A model generated the notes under the pieces. The model ran no database searches. It saw only the letters and a list, made by a program, of their open reading frames with translations, and was not told where the DNA came from. Positions 8,718 to 17,026 of a stretch of DNA of 46,465 nucleotides are shown here, piece by piece. Each line of letters begins with the position of its first letter. Positions within the stretch are counted from its first letter, which is position 1. Position numbers and translations under genes: made by a program. Source of the DNA: Fidelibacterota bacterium (GTDB lineage: Bacteria > Fidelibacterota > Marinisomatia > SCGC-AAA003-L08 > D37C17); contig JASMKZ010000007.1 of the NCBI GenBank assembly GCA_030748955.1, positions 1 through 46,465 on the forward strand, given 5' to 3'.

Positions 8718-10304
8718 TTGAATTTTCTTCATCTCCAAGTTTTAAGGCACATAAGATTATCTCATCTATGTGCCTTTTTGTTTCTCAGCGTCCTACCTTC
8801 CCAAGAGATAACTTCAAATATTAATATAGCTGACTTCCAATATCCCGGCATACATGGAATTCCTATCATATTAGATGAAACGGGAGAAAATACATATTAC
8901 CTGAATGAGCAGAATCCAGAATTTATTTCTGATGGTGAAATTAATCAAATCAGGCTGAATGGTTCTTTAGGCATTCCATTAGGCAGTTATTTTATCCCCA
9001 AACTCCTCCCCAAAAGTTCACAGGCTGACAGTATAAAAAACACCTCTCAAATTTATTATCGAAAAGGAGATTACGATTATAGCGATCTGGGAATTGGTTT
9101 ACAAATTGAATCATCTGATAGTGGATTATTCAGTTTTCAGGGGTTTAAACGCTCTCCACCCTATTTATACCAAAATAGCGAGGACGAACTACAGAATTAT
9201 TTGTTTACTTTTGAAAGAAAATTAGAAAATTCAAATGTGGAAGCAAGTATCTTATACCATTTTGAAAATGTAAATTTACCTGTAAACCTTTCCAATGCTA
9301 GCCGGAATGTAGAATCATTTCATGGGGGAGCAGGGATTTTGCATAGTTGGAGCCGCTTAACCGTTGAAGCTGAGCAAGCTTACCAATTCACCTATTTAGA
9401 TCGCTGGGATAATAAAGTATCATATCTTACAATATGGAACCGGACGAATAGCACTTATCAGTTTGGGGAGGATGTCAAATTTCATCTTCAGCATAATTAT
9501 AAAATGCATTCCACAGAACTAAATAGTGAGGTGGTTGATGTATCGTCTCAGCTTCTCTCATCTTTAGTTGAGTATAGAAAACAAGCGTACTCCGTTCAAG
9601 CAGGATTTTCTGCCTATGAATCGTCTCTGCAACCTATTGGCGCACTTAATTGGAACTGGAAAAACTACTATCTGTCTGCAAAGCGGAATTATGAGGTTGT
9701 ATTTACCCTGAATGGAGATTATGATACAAAACGGAATCCTTTCTTAACGGACGCATTAGTGTTAGGGTATAAAAATAAAAAGATTGAGGGGAAGCTAGAA
9801 TTATTCCATACTCAAAATGAAGAAAAGTCAAAACTGGGAGTAAGAGGAAAAGCAGATATTAATTTACCATGGTTAGATGTAAGACATACAACAGCAGTTT
9901 ACAATGTAGGTTCTGATAATTCTTTCCCCCAGCCAATTGATATGTTCTCCAATACCAGCTTAATATTTTCACCGGCAGGCATCACCATCATCAAGCAGAA
10001 GTTTAATAGGAAAAAGGTTCGCTATCAGCCTTTTATTGGAGTGGAATCTACTTTCATTCAGCATTCAGGTAGTATGGGCATTGATCCCATGGAACCGGCT
10101 ATATTCACATCGCAATCAATGGAGCCCTATTCTTCATTTTTGGTGAATATGGAATGTGGATTGCTGGTAAATCAATTTAAGGTGTCCTACAGATGGGTAA
10201 AATTTAATATGTTTGGAAATACAGCTAATAATAGTATAAACCCTGATTCATATTCGATTCTACCTATCCGCCATCTAGAGGTTGTCTGGCAGTTCTGGGA
10301 TTAA
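8718..10304 (+). CDS. Putative outer-membrane beta-barrel protein
   Basis: The 528-residue protein begins at TTG 8718, right after the DUF6580 stop, since no ATG exists near the 5' end. A hydrophobic signal (LCAFLFLSVLPSQ, about residues 17-29) is followed by long alternating polar/hydrophobic strands rich in Tyr, Trp and Asn. It ends in LEVVWQFWD, so aromatic residues sit at the C-terminus as in barrels. I see no TonB-box plug domain, so it is not a standard BtuB-type receptor, and I do not recognise the family. The signal-peptide codons overlap a perfect terminator-like hairpin, which leaves the true start and its regulation uncertain. It faces a BtuG-like gene tail to tail. Confidence 0.65.
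   Translation: MNFLHLQVLRHIRLSHLCAFLFLSVLPSQEITSNINIADFQYPGIHGIPIILDETGENTYYLNEQNPEFISDGEINQIRLNGSLGIPLGSYFIPKLLPKSSQADSIKNTSQIYYRKGDYDYSDLGIGLQIESSDSGLFSFQGFKRSPPYLYQNSEDELQNYLFTFERKLENSNVEASILYHFENVNLPVNLSNASRNVESFHGGAGILHSWSRLTVEAEQAYQFTYLDRWDNKVSYLTIWNRTNSTYQFGEDVKFHLQHNYKMHSTELNSEVVDVSSQLLSSLVEYRKQAYSVQAGFSAYESSLQPIGALNWNWKNYYLSAKRNYEVVFTLNGDYDTKRNPFLTDALVLGYKNKKIEGKLELFHTQNEEKSKLGVRGKADINLPWLDVRHTTAVYNVGSDNSFPQPIDMFSNTSLIFSPAGITIIKQKFNRKKVRYQPFIGVESTFIQHSGSMGIDPMEPAIFTSQSMEPYSSFLVNMECGLLVNQFKVSYRWVKFNMFGNTANNSINPDSYSILPIRHLEVVWQFWD
8744..8780 (+). terminator. Strong terminator-like hairpin inside the 5' end of the barrel gene
   Basis: AAGGCACATA (8744-8753) and TATGTGCCTT (8767-8776) form a perfect 10-bp stem with a 13-base loop, followed by TTTGTTT. 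As a signal it looks like the end of the DUF6580 transcript, yet it lies within the predicted signal-peptide codons of the next gene, so it may act as an attenuator. Confidence 0.7.
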
Positions 10305-10311
10305 ATTTATT

Positions 10312-11367
10312 TTATTTGTGCCAGTATGCCAAGTCCCCCGGCATAATACCTGCAGTATAACTGGCAATTTCCTGCCCATTATTATTGACAACTTTAACAA
10401 GATTAATGTCTGACCAGTTTGTTATACAAAACCAAATATTGTCATTAATAATTTCCACATGGTACACTTGATTTTGCTCGTAACTTCCTAATCTGCCAAG
10501 TTCATCAATATCTAAATTATCCTTTATTGGTGCAATTCCACCCCCAAACGATCTATAAACTTGATTATTATAAGAAAGAATTGATCCTCCGCATGCAGAC
10601 CCGGCACCGTATAGTTGTATATTAATAATGTCACTTATTTTCGAAGTGCCATGGTGAATTTGTGGATTTATCCACCAGCCATTATCATCAATTCCTTCAT
10701 ATTCATAATATGTTCTTGATATGAAAATTGAGTTATTAAATTCAGTTAGCTGTGTTGGCCCCTTGCCAACATCAATATATTCTATAACTTCATTTGTACC
10801 AGGGTCAATTTTTGCCACTTCTGTACCTTGATTTCCATCAGATTCATATAATTCGGGAATGGAAACCCAAATATATGTTCCATCAAAAATGATATCTTCT
10901 GGACGTCCATTAAGGGAAATCGTTGATTCTTCTAATTGGTTGTTTTGAAGATTTAAAATTTTTACATCCTTTGTTTTCCAATTAGTAAAATAGATATTAT
11001 CATTTACGATGGCCATTTCTCTAGGGCTAGAATTTTCAGTAGATACTGTAACTGAGGGCAGTTTAATGCCATCATTTTCAGTAATATCGTATAGTACAAT
11101 TTTATGGCTATTATTTACAATTACTATTAATTTATCCTTATAGACTTCTAAAGATTGAACTACATCTCCGATAGACTCTGTTTCATAGACATTGCCAAAA
11201 TCATCTATCATTGAAATGCTTCCATTAGATTCACCCATCTCCCCTTCATTTGCCACAAAAACCCAGGAAGTGTTTGTTTCAGAATCTGAGGATGTTGTGT
11301 TATTATTTTCACAGGCAGTCCAGATAAAAAGTACCAAAGAAATGAGGGCTGTTTTTTTTACATTCAT
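10312..11367 (-). CDS. BtuG-like (YncE/DUF5074-type) beta-propeller lipoprotein
   Basis: The 351-residue protein has a lipoprotein signal (LVLFIWTAC, Cys at about residue 19) and a serine/threonine-rich linker. Repeated blades follow, with phrases such as WVFVANEGEMGESNGSISMID, REMAIVNDNIYFTNW, PEDIIFDGTYIWVSI and AKIDPGTNEVIEYIDVG, as in YncE-like seven-bladed propellers. In Bacteroides, BtuG proteins of this build are surface lipoproteins that capture cobalamin for BtuB. A cobalamin riboswitch lies directly upstream on the same strand, which strongly supports a B12-binding or B12-uptake role here. No BtuB receptor is next to it. ATG 11367 is preceded by AAGGAAATATA, a usable binding site. 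Confidence 0.8.
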   Translation of the reverse strand: MNVKKTALISLVLFIWTACENNNTTSSDSETNTSWVFVANEGEMGESNGSISMIDDFGNVYETESIGDVVQSLEVYKDKLIVIVNNSHKIVLYDITENDGIKLPSVTVSTENSSPREMAIVNDNIYFTNWKTKDVKILNLQNNQLEESTISLNGRPEDIIFDGTYIWVSIPELYESDGNQGTEVAKIDPGTNEVIEYIDVGKGPTQLTEFNNSIFISRTYYEYEGIDDNGWWINPQIHHGTSKISDIINIQLYGAGSACGGSILSYNNQVYRSFGGGIAPIKDNLDIDELGRLGSYEQNQVYHVEIINDNIWFCITNWSDINLVKVVNNNGQEIASYTAGIMPGDLAYWHK

Positions 11368-11394
11368 TATATTTCCTTATTGTTAAAACCTCAG

Positions 11395-11570
11395 GGAGAG
11401 ATATAAAGGATGGCCCAATTACCCCACTACGCGAAGGCTTCTGTGTTATTGAATTAAAGTATCTGGCTTATCTGCCATTGAGCAGAATTACAGTTGCGCG
11501 TCAGCTCCGAAATCGCATCGGATTCCTTAAATATTTCTTAAAAAACGTTAGAAAAAATACAGGGATAATG
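11395..11570 (-). promoter_or_regulatory. Cobalamin (B12) riboswitch
   Basis: On the minus strand, positions about 11526-11486 read AGGAATCCGATGCGATTTCG, then GAGCTGACGCGCAACTGTAA, the B12 riboswitch core (consensus GGxAAxCCGGTGxxAAxxC...GCxGxCxCGCxACTGT). About 30 bases later comes AAGCCAGATAC, the second conserved block, and then a GC-rich 3' hairpin region (AGCCTTCGCGTAGTGGGG) reaching toward the ATG at 11367. The limits are approximate because the P1/P2 arms were not folded. It should repress the BtuG-like gene when cobalamin is plentiful. It fills most of the 344-base gap between this gene and trxA. Confidence 0.88.
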
Positions 11571-11711
11571 ATATATATATTGAATTATTTATTAAAAGGG
11601 GGAAAATAAATTCTTTAATTGAAAAAGCAATCGGAATCAATCGAAAATATGCAATAAATTAATGTCTTCGTATTTATTAAAATTTCATAAATCAACAGGA
11701 GTAAAAAGAAG

Positions 11712-12038
11712 ATGGGAGAGTTTACAAAAGAGTTTACCAGTGATAATTTTGATGCAGAGGTAATTAAATGCGACAAGCCAGTTCTGGTTGATTTTTGGGC
11801 AGAGTGGTGTGGACCCTGCAGGCAAATTAGCCCCACTGTAGATGAGGTAGCAACAGAATACCAGGGCAAAGCAATTATTGGGAAGGTTAATATAGATCAT
11901 CATCCAAGTATTGCATCCGATTATGGGATTCGAAGTATTCCCAGTTTATTGGTATTCTCTGATGGAAAAGTACATCAACAGATCGTTGGAGCTGTAGGAA
12001 AAGGAGAGCTAGTGGAAGCTCTTAATAAATTATTATAA
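11712..12038 (+). CDS. trxA: Thioredoxin
   Basis: This is a 108-residue classic thioredoxin. The active site WCGPC has cysteines at 33 and 36, the cis-proline loop SIPSLLVF is present, and the DFWAEW strand precedes the active site. It reduces disulfides in cytosolic proteins, with electrons from the reductase encoded next door. The ATG follows AACAGGAGTAAAAAGAAG, one of the clearer ribosome binding sites in the window. A 12-base gap to trxB indicates one operon and one redox unit. An AT-rich 180-base stretch upstream should contain the promoter. Confidence 0.97.
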   Translation: MGEFTKEFTSDNFDAEVIKCDKPVLVDFWAEWCGPCRQISPTVDEVATEYQGKAIIGKVNIDHHPSIASDYGIRSIPSLLVFSDGKVHQQIVGAVGKGELVEALNKLL

Positions 12039-12050
12039 ACATAAAACAAA

Positions 12051-12995
12051 GTGACAAAAAAAATACAAAAGGTAATCATTATTGGTTCAGGCCCTGCGGG
12101 ATTGACAGCTGCCATTTATGCTGCCCGGGCAAATTTAAACCCTCTAGTTTTTGAGGGGCTTCAGCCGGGCGGGCAATTGACTATTACTACTGATGTAGAA
12201 AATTATCCCGGGTTTCCCAATGGTATTATGGGGCCAGAAATGATGGATTTATTCCGGAAACAAGCTCAGAGATTCGATGCAGAGACATTTTATTTAACTG
12301 TAGATAAGGTTGATCTTACAGAAAGACCTTTTAAGGTTTACGTTGGTGAAGAGGTTTACCATACAGAGACAATTATCATCTCTACGGGTGCATCTGCTCA
12401 GCTATTAGGTCTTGAATCAGAATCAAAACTTATGGGTTATGGTGTTTCTGCTTGTGCAACCTGTGATGGCTTCTTTTTCAAGGGAAAGAAGGTTCTCATT
12501 GTGGGAGGTGGTGATTCAGCAATGGAAGAAGCCACCTTTTTAACAAAGTTTGCATCCAGTGTATCCATTATTCATCGAAGAAATGAATTTCGTGCATCTA
12601 AAATAATGCAGGACCGTGCGCTGAATAATCCAAAGATTGACGTAATTTGGAATTCTGCAATTGAAAGCATGATTGGGGATCCTCAAAACGGCGGTCTTAC
12701 AGGAGTAGTTCTGAAAAATATGCTTTCTGGAGAAACTTCAGAGATGGAATGTGATGGCGTTTTCATTGCTATTGGACATGCACCAAATTCTGATTTATTC
12801 CGTGGAAAGTTAGATCTAGATGAAAAGGGCTATATTTTAACCAAAGCAGATAGCACCCGCACATCTGTAGAGGGTGTTTTTGCAGCTGGAGATATTCAGG
12901 ATACGGTGTATCGACAGGCTGTTACAGCTGCTGGTTCAGGATGTATGGCGGCATTAGATGCAGAACATTTTCTGGAGAATAATTCTTTAGATTAG
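12051..12995 (+). CDS. trxB: Thioredoxin reductase
   Basis: This 314-residue, low-molecular-weight FAD/NADPH disulfide reductase recycles thioredoxin. The FAD-binding GSGPAGLTAAIYAARA opens the protein, the redox pair is CATC (Cys135 and Cys138), the NADPH-binding site is VGGGDSAMEEA followed by HRRNEFRAS, and the closing FAD motif is GVFAAGDIQD. The start is GTG 12051, directly after trxA. The length is standard. Reduced thioredoxin made here might also serve the selenoprotein-like lipoprotein or OsmC in this window, but only as a general cellular pool. Confidence 0.97.
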   Translation: MTKKIQKVIIIGSGPAGLTAAIYAARANLNPLVFEGLQPGGQLTITTDVENYPGFPNGIMGPEMMDLFRKQAQRFDAETFYLTVDKVDLTERPFKVYVGEEVYHTETIIISTGASAQLLGLESESKLMGYGVSACATCDGFFFKGKKVLIVGGGDSAMEEATFLTKFASSVSIIHRRNEFRASKIMQDRALNNPKIDVIWNSAIESMIGDPQNGGLTGVVLKNMLSGETSEMECDGVFIAIGHAPNSDLFRGKLDLDEKGYILTKADSTRTSVEGVFAAGDIQDTVYRQAVTAAGSGCMAALDAEHFLENNSLD

Positions 12996-13001
12996 ATTGC
13001 C

Positions 13002-13027
13002 TTTTGTCTTAAGCTATTAAGACAAAA
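13002..13027. terminator. Perfect hairpin behind trxB, possible terminator
   Basis: TTTTGTCTTAA and TTAAGACAAAA pair perfectly (11 bp) around the loop GCTA, starting 7 bases after the trxB stop. There is no separate T-run on the + side, so termination is plausible but not certain. The remaining 200 bases up to 13231 show no supported gene; a 67-residue reading there is not protein-like. Confidence 0.5.
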
Positions 13028-13231
13028 TGAAAATATATATTAATTTTGAAATCCTCCGATATTCAGAACGAGGAAATAAAAGTAAATCCAAAATCCAGCC
13101 GAATAATTGGCAGGAGAAGGTGTTCCAACACTCCCTGTATTGTAATTTTAAGTCAACATTCTATGTGTTGAATAATTATGTAATCTCACGTATGATCTCA
13201 TGTTCAAGCCCTTGCTTAAGTAAGTATTGAT

Positions 13232-13915
13232 ATGAAAGATATTCTTATTCTTGATTGCGGTCCCAGTCTTTCAGATGTATCAAAACATTATGGAACTGCG
13301 CCGGAGTGGATTATGGAATCCTTAAAAGATAAAGGATGCAATTTTACCTGGGTGAAACCTTATGATGGCGATAAATTTCAGCCCATTGATTCTGATGCCT
13401 GGATAATCACAGGTTCACCCCGTTCTGTTTATGAAGAATCTGATTGGATGTTAGACATTGAGGAAGGTCTACGGAAGATGCAGATATCTCCTAAGCCAGT
13501 ATTGGGGATTTGCTTTGGTCATCAACTTATTGCCAAAAGTTTCGGTGGTGAGGTTGAATTAAATCCGAAAGGTTGGGAATTAGGAGCCTATCCCGTACAA
13601 TTCACCGAAGTGGGGAAAAAGTCTCAATTGTTTTCAGGTATGGATGATAATACCATTGTGTATGAATCTCATCAGGATAGTGTTACCGTCTTGCCGGAAA
13701 ATGCAGTTGAGTTAGCAAGAAATAATAAGGGAAATCAGGCCTTTATAATCCATGATAATTTTTATGGGGTACAGTTTCATCCAGAATTTTCATGGGAAGT
13801 AATGAAAATGTATGTATCCTTAAGGAGTGGTACGGGGGTGAAAGTTGACGACCCCTCCATTCCTGAATCAACTCAGGGTGAGCTTGTTTTATTTAATTTT
13901 ATTAAATTAATTTAA
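13232..13915 (+). CDS. Class I glutamine amidotransferase-like protein
   Basis: The 227-residue protein is one GATase-1 domain. It has the oxyanion strand ITGSPRSVYE, the nucleophile elbow VLGICFGHQ with Cys94, and the catalytic histidine-glutamate in VQFHPEFSW near residue 183, so the triad looks complete. Stand-alone domains of this type resemble the GuaA amidotransferase half and gamma-glutamyl hydrolases or transferases; which substrate is used cannot be read from the sequence. It sits 19 bases before an odd ABC-type ATPase on the same strand and may be co-transcribed with it. Confidence 0.85.
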   Translation: MKDILILDCGPSLSDVSKHYGTAPEWIMESLKDKGCNFTWVKPYDGDKFQPIDSDAWIITGSPRSVYEESDWMLDIEEGLRKMQISPKPVLGICFGHQLIAKSFGGEVELNPKGWELGAYPVQFTEVGKKSQLFSGMDDNTIVYESHQDSVTVLPENAVELARNNKGNQAFIIHDNFYGVQFHPEFSWEVMKMYVSLRSGTGVKVDDPSIPESTQGELVLFNFIKLI

Positions 13916-13934
13916 TATTTAGAAAGGAGATTGT

Positions 13935-14642
13935 ATGCCAATTCCATTATATAGTATAAAGAGTTTATTTGTTTCCAAGGGGGGCGAAGATAGATTGGCC
14001 ATAAAGCAGTTTGATATCCATAGAGGTGCCTGTTATGTTTTTGAAGGTCAAATGGGAAGTGGAAAGACTACATTTTTGGATGTTCTATACAGCCGACGAA
14101 AAACACCCCGTGGAGAAGTGAAATTCGAGGAAAGAGATATTCATAAATACTCCAATAGAGAATATCAAGATCAGATTGCAATTGTGCCTCAAGAATTTAA
14201 ACCACCATGGGGGACAGTGCGAAATTACATGACTAAAACCATAGGGAAATTCAGTCATATCCGTAATTCTGAGAAGCGTATGGATGAGATAAGTCGAAAA
14301 ATGAAGTTCACATCTATTTTAAATAGGAAAATGAAATCATTGACTCCTGGAGAACTGCGTTGGGTAATGCTGGCTACAATGATTGGTGCAGACAGCAAGG
14401 TCTTATTCATTGATGAAATTGAGCAACATTTAGGAAAAAAAGATCAGAAGACTTTACTTTCAATCTTGCATCGAAAAATTAACTATGATGGAATTACACT
14501 CATTACATCTACGCAAAATAAAGAAATATTATCTCGTATTGCTTCAGTGACTATAACGTTAGAAAGCGGAAGAATCACCAGTGTCAGATCTTCAGGAAAG
14601 AAAAATGAAAGATATAGGAATAGCAAGAGTAAAAAGCGATAA
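13935..14642 (+). CDS. Degenerate ABC-type ATPase, stand-alone
   Basis: The 235-residue protein has a normal Walker A (GQMGSGKTT), a Q loop (VPQEF) and Walker B with the catalytic pair (VLFIDEIEQ). The signature motif is LTPGELRW instead of LSGGQ, and the H-loop position reads ITSTQN without the usual histidine. A very basic tail (GKKNERYRNSKSKKR) ends it. It is closest in outline to FtsE/LolD-like ATPases, but there is no permease gene beside it. GGAG lies 5 bases before the ATG. The missing histidine suggests slow or altered ATP hydrolysis; that is inference. Confidence 0.75.
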   Translation: MPIPLYSIKSLFVSKGGEDRLAIKQFDIHRGACYVFEGQMGSGKTTFLDVLYSRRKTPRGEVKFEERDIHKYSNREYQDQIAIVPQEFKPPWGTVRNYMTKTIGKFSHIRNSEKRMDEISRKMKFTSILNRKMKSLTPGELRWVMLATMIGADSKVLFIDEIEQHLGKKDQKTLLSILHRKINYDGITLITSTQNKEILSRIASVTITLESGRITSVRSSGKKNERYRNSKSKKR

Positions 14643-14656
14643 TATAAAGCAATACA

Positions 14657-16135
14657 TTAAGTGTATTGGAGTTTTCGTATAGCGGATTTCCAGTTTGATA
14701 ATAGACTTGTACGGTTATCATCAGACATGGTAGGATAAAATATTTTATCTGTCTTTCGAACCTCTTTTAATTCTGATGGGTTCTTCCAAAATCCTACACC
14801 AAGCCCGGCTAACATTCCAGCTCCCAATGCTGTGCTTTCAATATTTTTTGGTCTGTCAATGTTAATCTGAAGTATATCTGCTTGAAATTGCATTAGAAAA
14901 TTATTAGCTACGGCGCCTCCATCTACATTGAGATTAGAAATATCAATATCTAAATCTTTTGAAATAGACTCCAGTAAATCATACACTTGAAATGCAATTC
15001 CTTCTAATGCTGCTCTCACAATATGGTTTCGATTAGATCCTCTGGAAAGACCTGTAATTATACCTCTGGCATTCATATCCCAATAGGGAGCCCCTAGACC
15101 GGTAAAGGCTGGAACGATTACCACACCATTACTGTTCTCAACTTTAAGCGACATTGCTTCTGAATCTTTGGCATGAACTAATAATTGTAATTCATCTCTC
15201 AACCACTGAATAACAGCTCCTCCCATAAATACAGAACCTTCTAATGCATAAGAAGGTTCACCCTGTGGATTGCAGGCAATAGTTGTGAGAAGCCCTGAAG
15301 TTGAATTAATACGGTTATCACCGGTATTTATAAGAAGAAAACAGCCAGTTCCATAGGTGCATTTGGTATTCCCTTTTTCAAAACAACCTTGTCCAAATAA
15401 TGCTGCTTGTTGATCTCCGGCAATCCCCGTAATCGGAATTGCTTCTCCAAATAATTGTTTATCGGTTTTACCAAATTTACCACTGGAATTATTTACTTCT
15501 GGAAGTAGGTTTTTGGGAATATCTAAAATTTGTAATAATTCATTATCCCATTTTTTTTCATCAATATTAAATAACATTGTTCGAGATGCATTTGTATAAT
15601 CAGTGGAATGTATTGAACCTCCTGTCAATTTCCAAAGTAGCCAACTATCAATTGTACCGAAAGCTAATTCTCCCTTTTCTGCATTTGCACGAGATCCATC
15701 CACGTTGTCTAACAACCATTTTATTTTTGTTCCGGAAAAATAGCTGTCCAGGATCAAACCGGTTTTTTCACTAATAAGGTCTTCATAACCAGCCTGTTTA
15801 AGTTTGCTACAGATTTCCTCTGTTCGACGGCATTGCCACACAATAGCATGATAAATGGGTTTTCCGGTTTTTCTGTTCCAAATCAGGGTGGTCTCACGTT
15901 GGTTAGTAATTCCAATTGCTGCACAATTATTTGGCGAAAAATCATGGAATGCAGATTGAAGGAGCATTAATGTAGCCGACCAAATTTCTTCACCATCGTG
16001 CTCTACCCATCCAGACTGGGGATAGTATTGGGTAAATTCTTTATAATATTTTTTGCAGATTGACGCCTGATTATCCAGAATTAAAACAGTAATGCCGGTT
16101 GTTCCAGCATCAATAGAAAGTATGAATGGTTCCAA
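14657..16135 (-). CDS. glpK: Glycerol kinase
   Basis: This 492-residue FGGY-family kinase phosphorylates glycerol to sn-glycerol-3-phosphate. Signatures include SIDAGTTG at the N-terminus, GITNQRETT, IVWQCRRT, GIAGDQQAALFGQGCF and FTGLGAPYWD. An ATG exists at 16156, but a full AAGGAG lies between it and TTG 16133-16135, six bases ahead of the TTG, and TTG gives the family's usual opening (MEPFILSIDAGTT). I therefore choose TTG. It is convergent with the ABC-type gene (14 bases apart) and divergent from the LolA-like operon. No glycerol facilitator or GlpD is present. Confidence 0.94.
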   Translation of the reverse strand: MEPFILSIDAGTTGITVLILDNQASICKKYYKEFTQYYPQSGWVEHDGEEIWSATLMLLQSAFHDFSPNNCAAIGITNQRETTLIWNRKTGKPIYHAIVWQCRRTEEICSKLKQAGYEDLISEKTGLILDSYFSGTKIKWLLDNVDGSRANAEKGELAFGTIDSWLLWKLTGGSIHSTDYTNASRTMLFNIDEKKWDNELLQILDIPKNLLPEVNNSSGKFGKTDKQLFGEAIPITGIAGDQQAALFGQGCFEKGNTKCTYGTGCFLLINTGDNRINSTSGLLTTIACNPQGEPSYALEGSVFMGGAVIQWLRDELQLLVHAKDSEAMSLKVENSNGVVIVPAFTGLGAPYWDMNARGIITGLSRGSNRNHIVRAALEGIAFQVYDLLESISKDLDIDISNLNVDGGAVANNFLMQFQADILQINIDRPKNIESTALGAGMLAGLGVGFWKNPSELKEVRKTDKIFYPTMSDDNRTSLLSNWKSAIRKLQYT

Positions 16136-16264
16136 TTTAAACTCCTTAAATTTCATATTAATATATCAACAGTTAATTTACGATTCATGTTAATAGAAAC
16201 TCCCTAATAATCCGTAAATTATATTGGTAAAATAAAATATAAAAACCCAACTTGAACTAAATTA

Positions 16265-17026
16265 ATGAAAATACTAAGAATAGCTAAAAGATTACGGCAT
16301 CTTGTATGTCTATTAAATATTGGGTCAATTGGACTTATTGCAGCTAATATGAGCGCCAAAAGTATACTGGATTCTATGACAATGGTCATGCAACCCATTA
16401 GTTCTCAGGGGAAAATGGAACAGGAAATTATTACTTCAAGTGATATAAAACGGGTATTTACCTTTAACTATTTTTCAGAAGAAAAAGGAAAAAATGTTCT
16501 TATTCGTTATATTGAACCACGCAAAGTAAGACATAATGCTTTTCTGATAAAAAATAATGGGGAAGATATTTGGGTATATTTCCCCCGTACCCGAAGGGTG
16601 CGGAAGTTAGCCAGTCATGCTAAGAAACAAAAAGCACAGGGGAGTGATTTTTCCTATGAAGACTTCTCTGGAAGTGAAGAATGGAAAACGGATTATAGAG
16701 TGAAGCAGATACTATCTAGTGAACACGAAAATTATCTACTTACCTTAACTCCTAAAATCGACTCCGAAACATCTTATGATTCGCTGAAGATTTATGTAAA
16801 TAAACTCAATTATTATCCAAGTAGAATGCTGTATTACCAAGATAGTATCCATTTGAAAACACTCCATTTTCAAGATGTACAGGATATTCAAGGGATTCCC
16901 ACAGCCATGAGTATGCGTATGGAAAACCACGCAGAAGATTCCCAGACCACCATGAGGATTCTTGAGATGGAATATAATGTCGTATTTGATGAAGGTTTTT
17001 TTACTGAGCGAAATTTAAAAAAATGA
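16265..17026 (+). CDS. LolA-like 'outer membrane lipoprotein-sorting' domain protein
   Basis: The 253-residue exported protein has a signal peptide (about 1-30: basic KRLRHL, then a hydrophobic stretch ending AANMSA). A LolA/LppX-type beta-sheet domain follows. Typical phrases are GKNVLIRYIEPRKVRHNAFL, DIWVYFPRTRRVRKLASH, GSDFSYEDFSG and LKIYVNKLNYYPSRMLYY. These proteins bind lipids or lipid anchors in the periplasm and often accompany RND/MMPL exporters. The stop overlaps the next ATG (ATGA) and an RND exporter comes third, so the three genes form a probable envelope lipid-transport unit. Confidence 0.88.
   Translation: MKILRIAKRLRHLVCLLNIGSIGLIAANMSAKSILDSMTMVMQPISSQGKMEQEIITSSDIKRVFTFNYFSEEKGKNVLIRYIEPRKVRHNAFLIKNNGEDIWVYFPRTRRVRKLASHAKKQKAQGSDFSYEDFSGSEEWKTDYRVKQILSSEHENYLLTLTPKIDSETSYDSLKIYVNKLNYYPSRMLYYQDSIHLKTLHFQDVQDIQGIPTAMSMRMENHAEDSQTTMRILEMEYNVVFDEGFFTERNLKK

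Noticed and set aside
13027-13230. 67-residue plus-strand ORF between trxB and the amidotransferase
   Set aside because: It starts within the hairpin, has no binding site, and shows no domain, signal or composition typical of a protein.
14650-14668. CAATACA/TGTATTG inverted repeat between the ABC-type gene and glpK as a bidirectional terminator
   Set aside because: Only 7 bp, AT-rich and without T-runs on either side; too weak to call.
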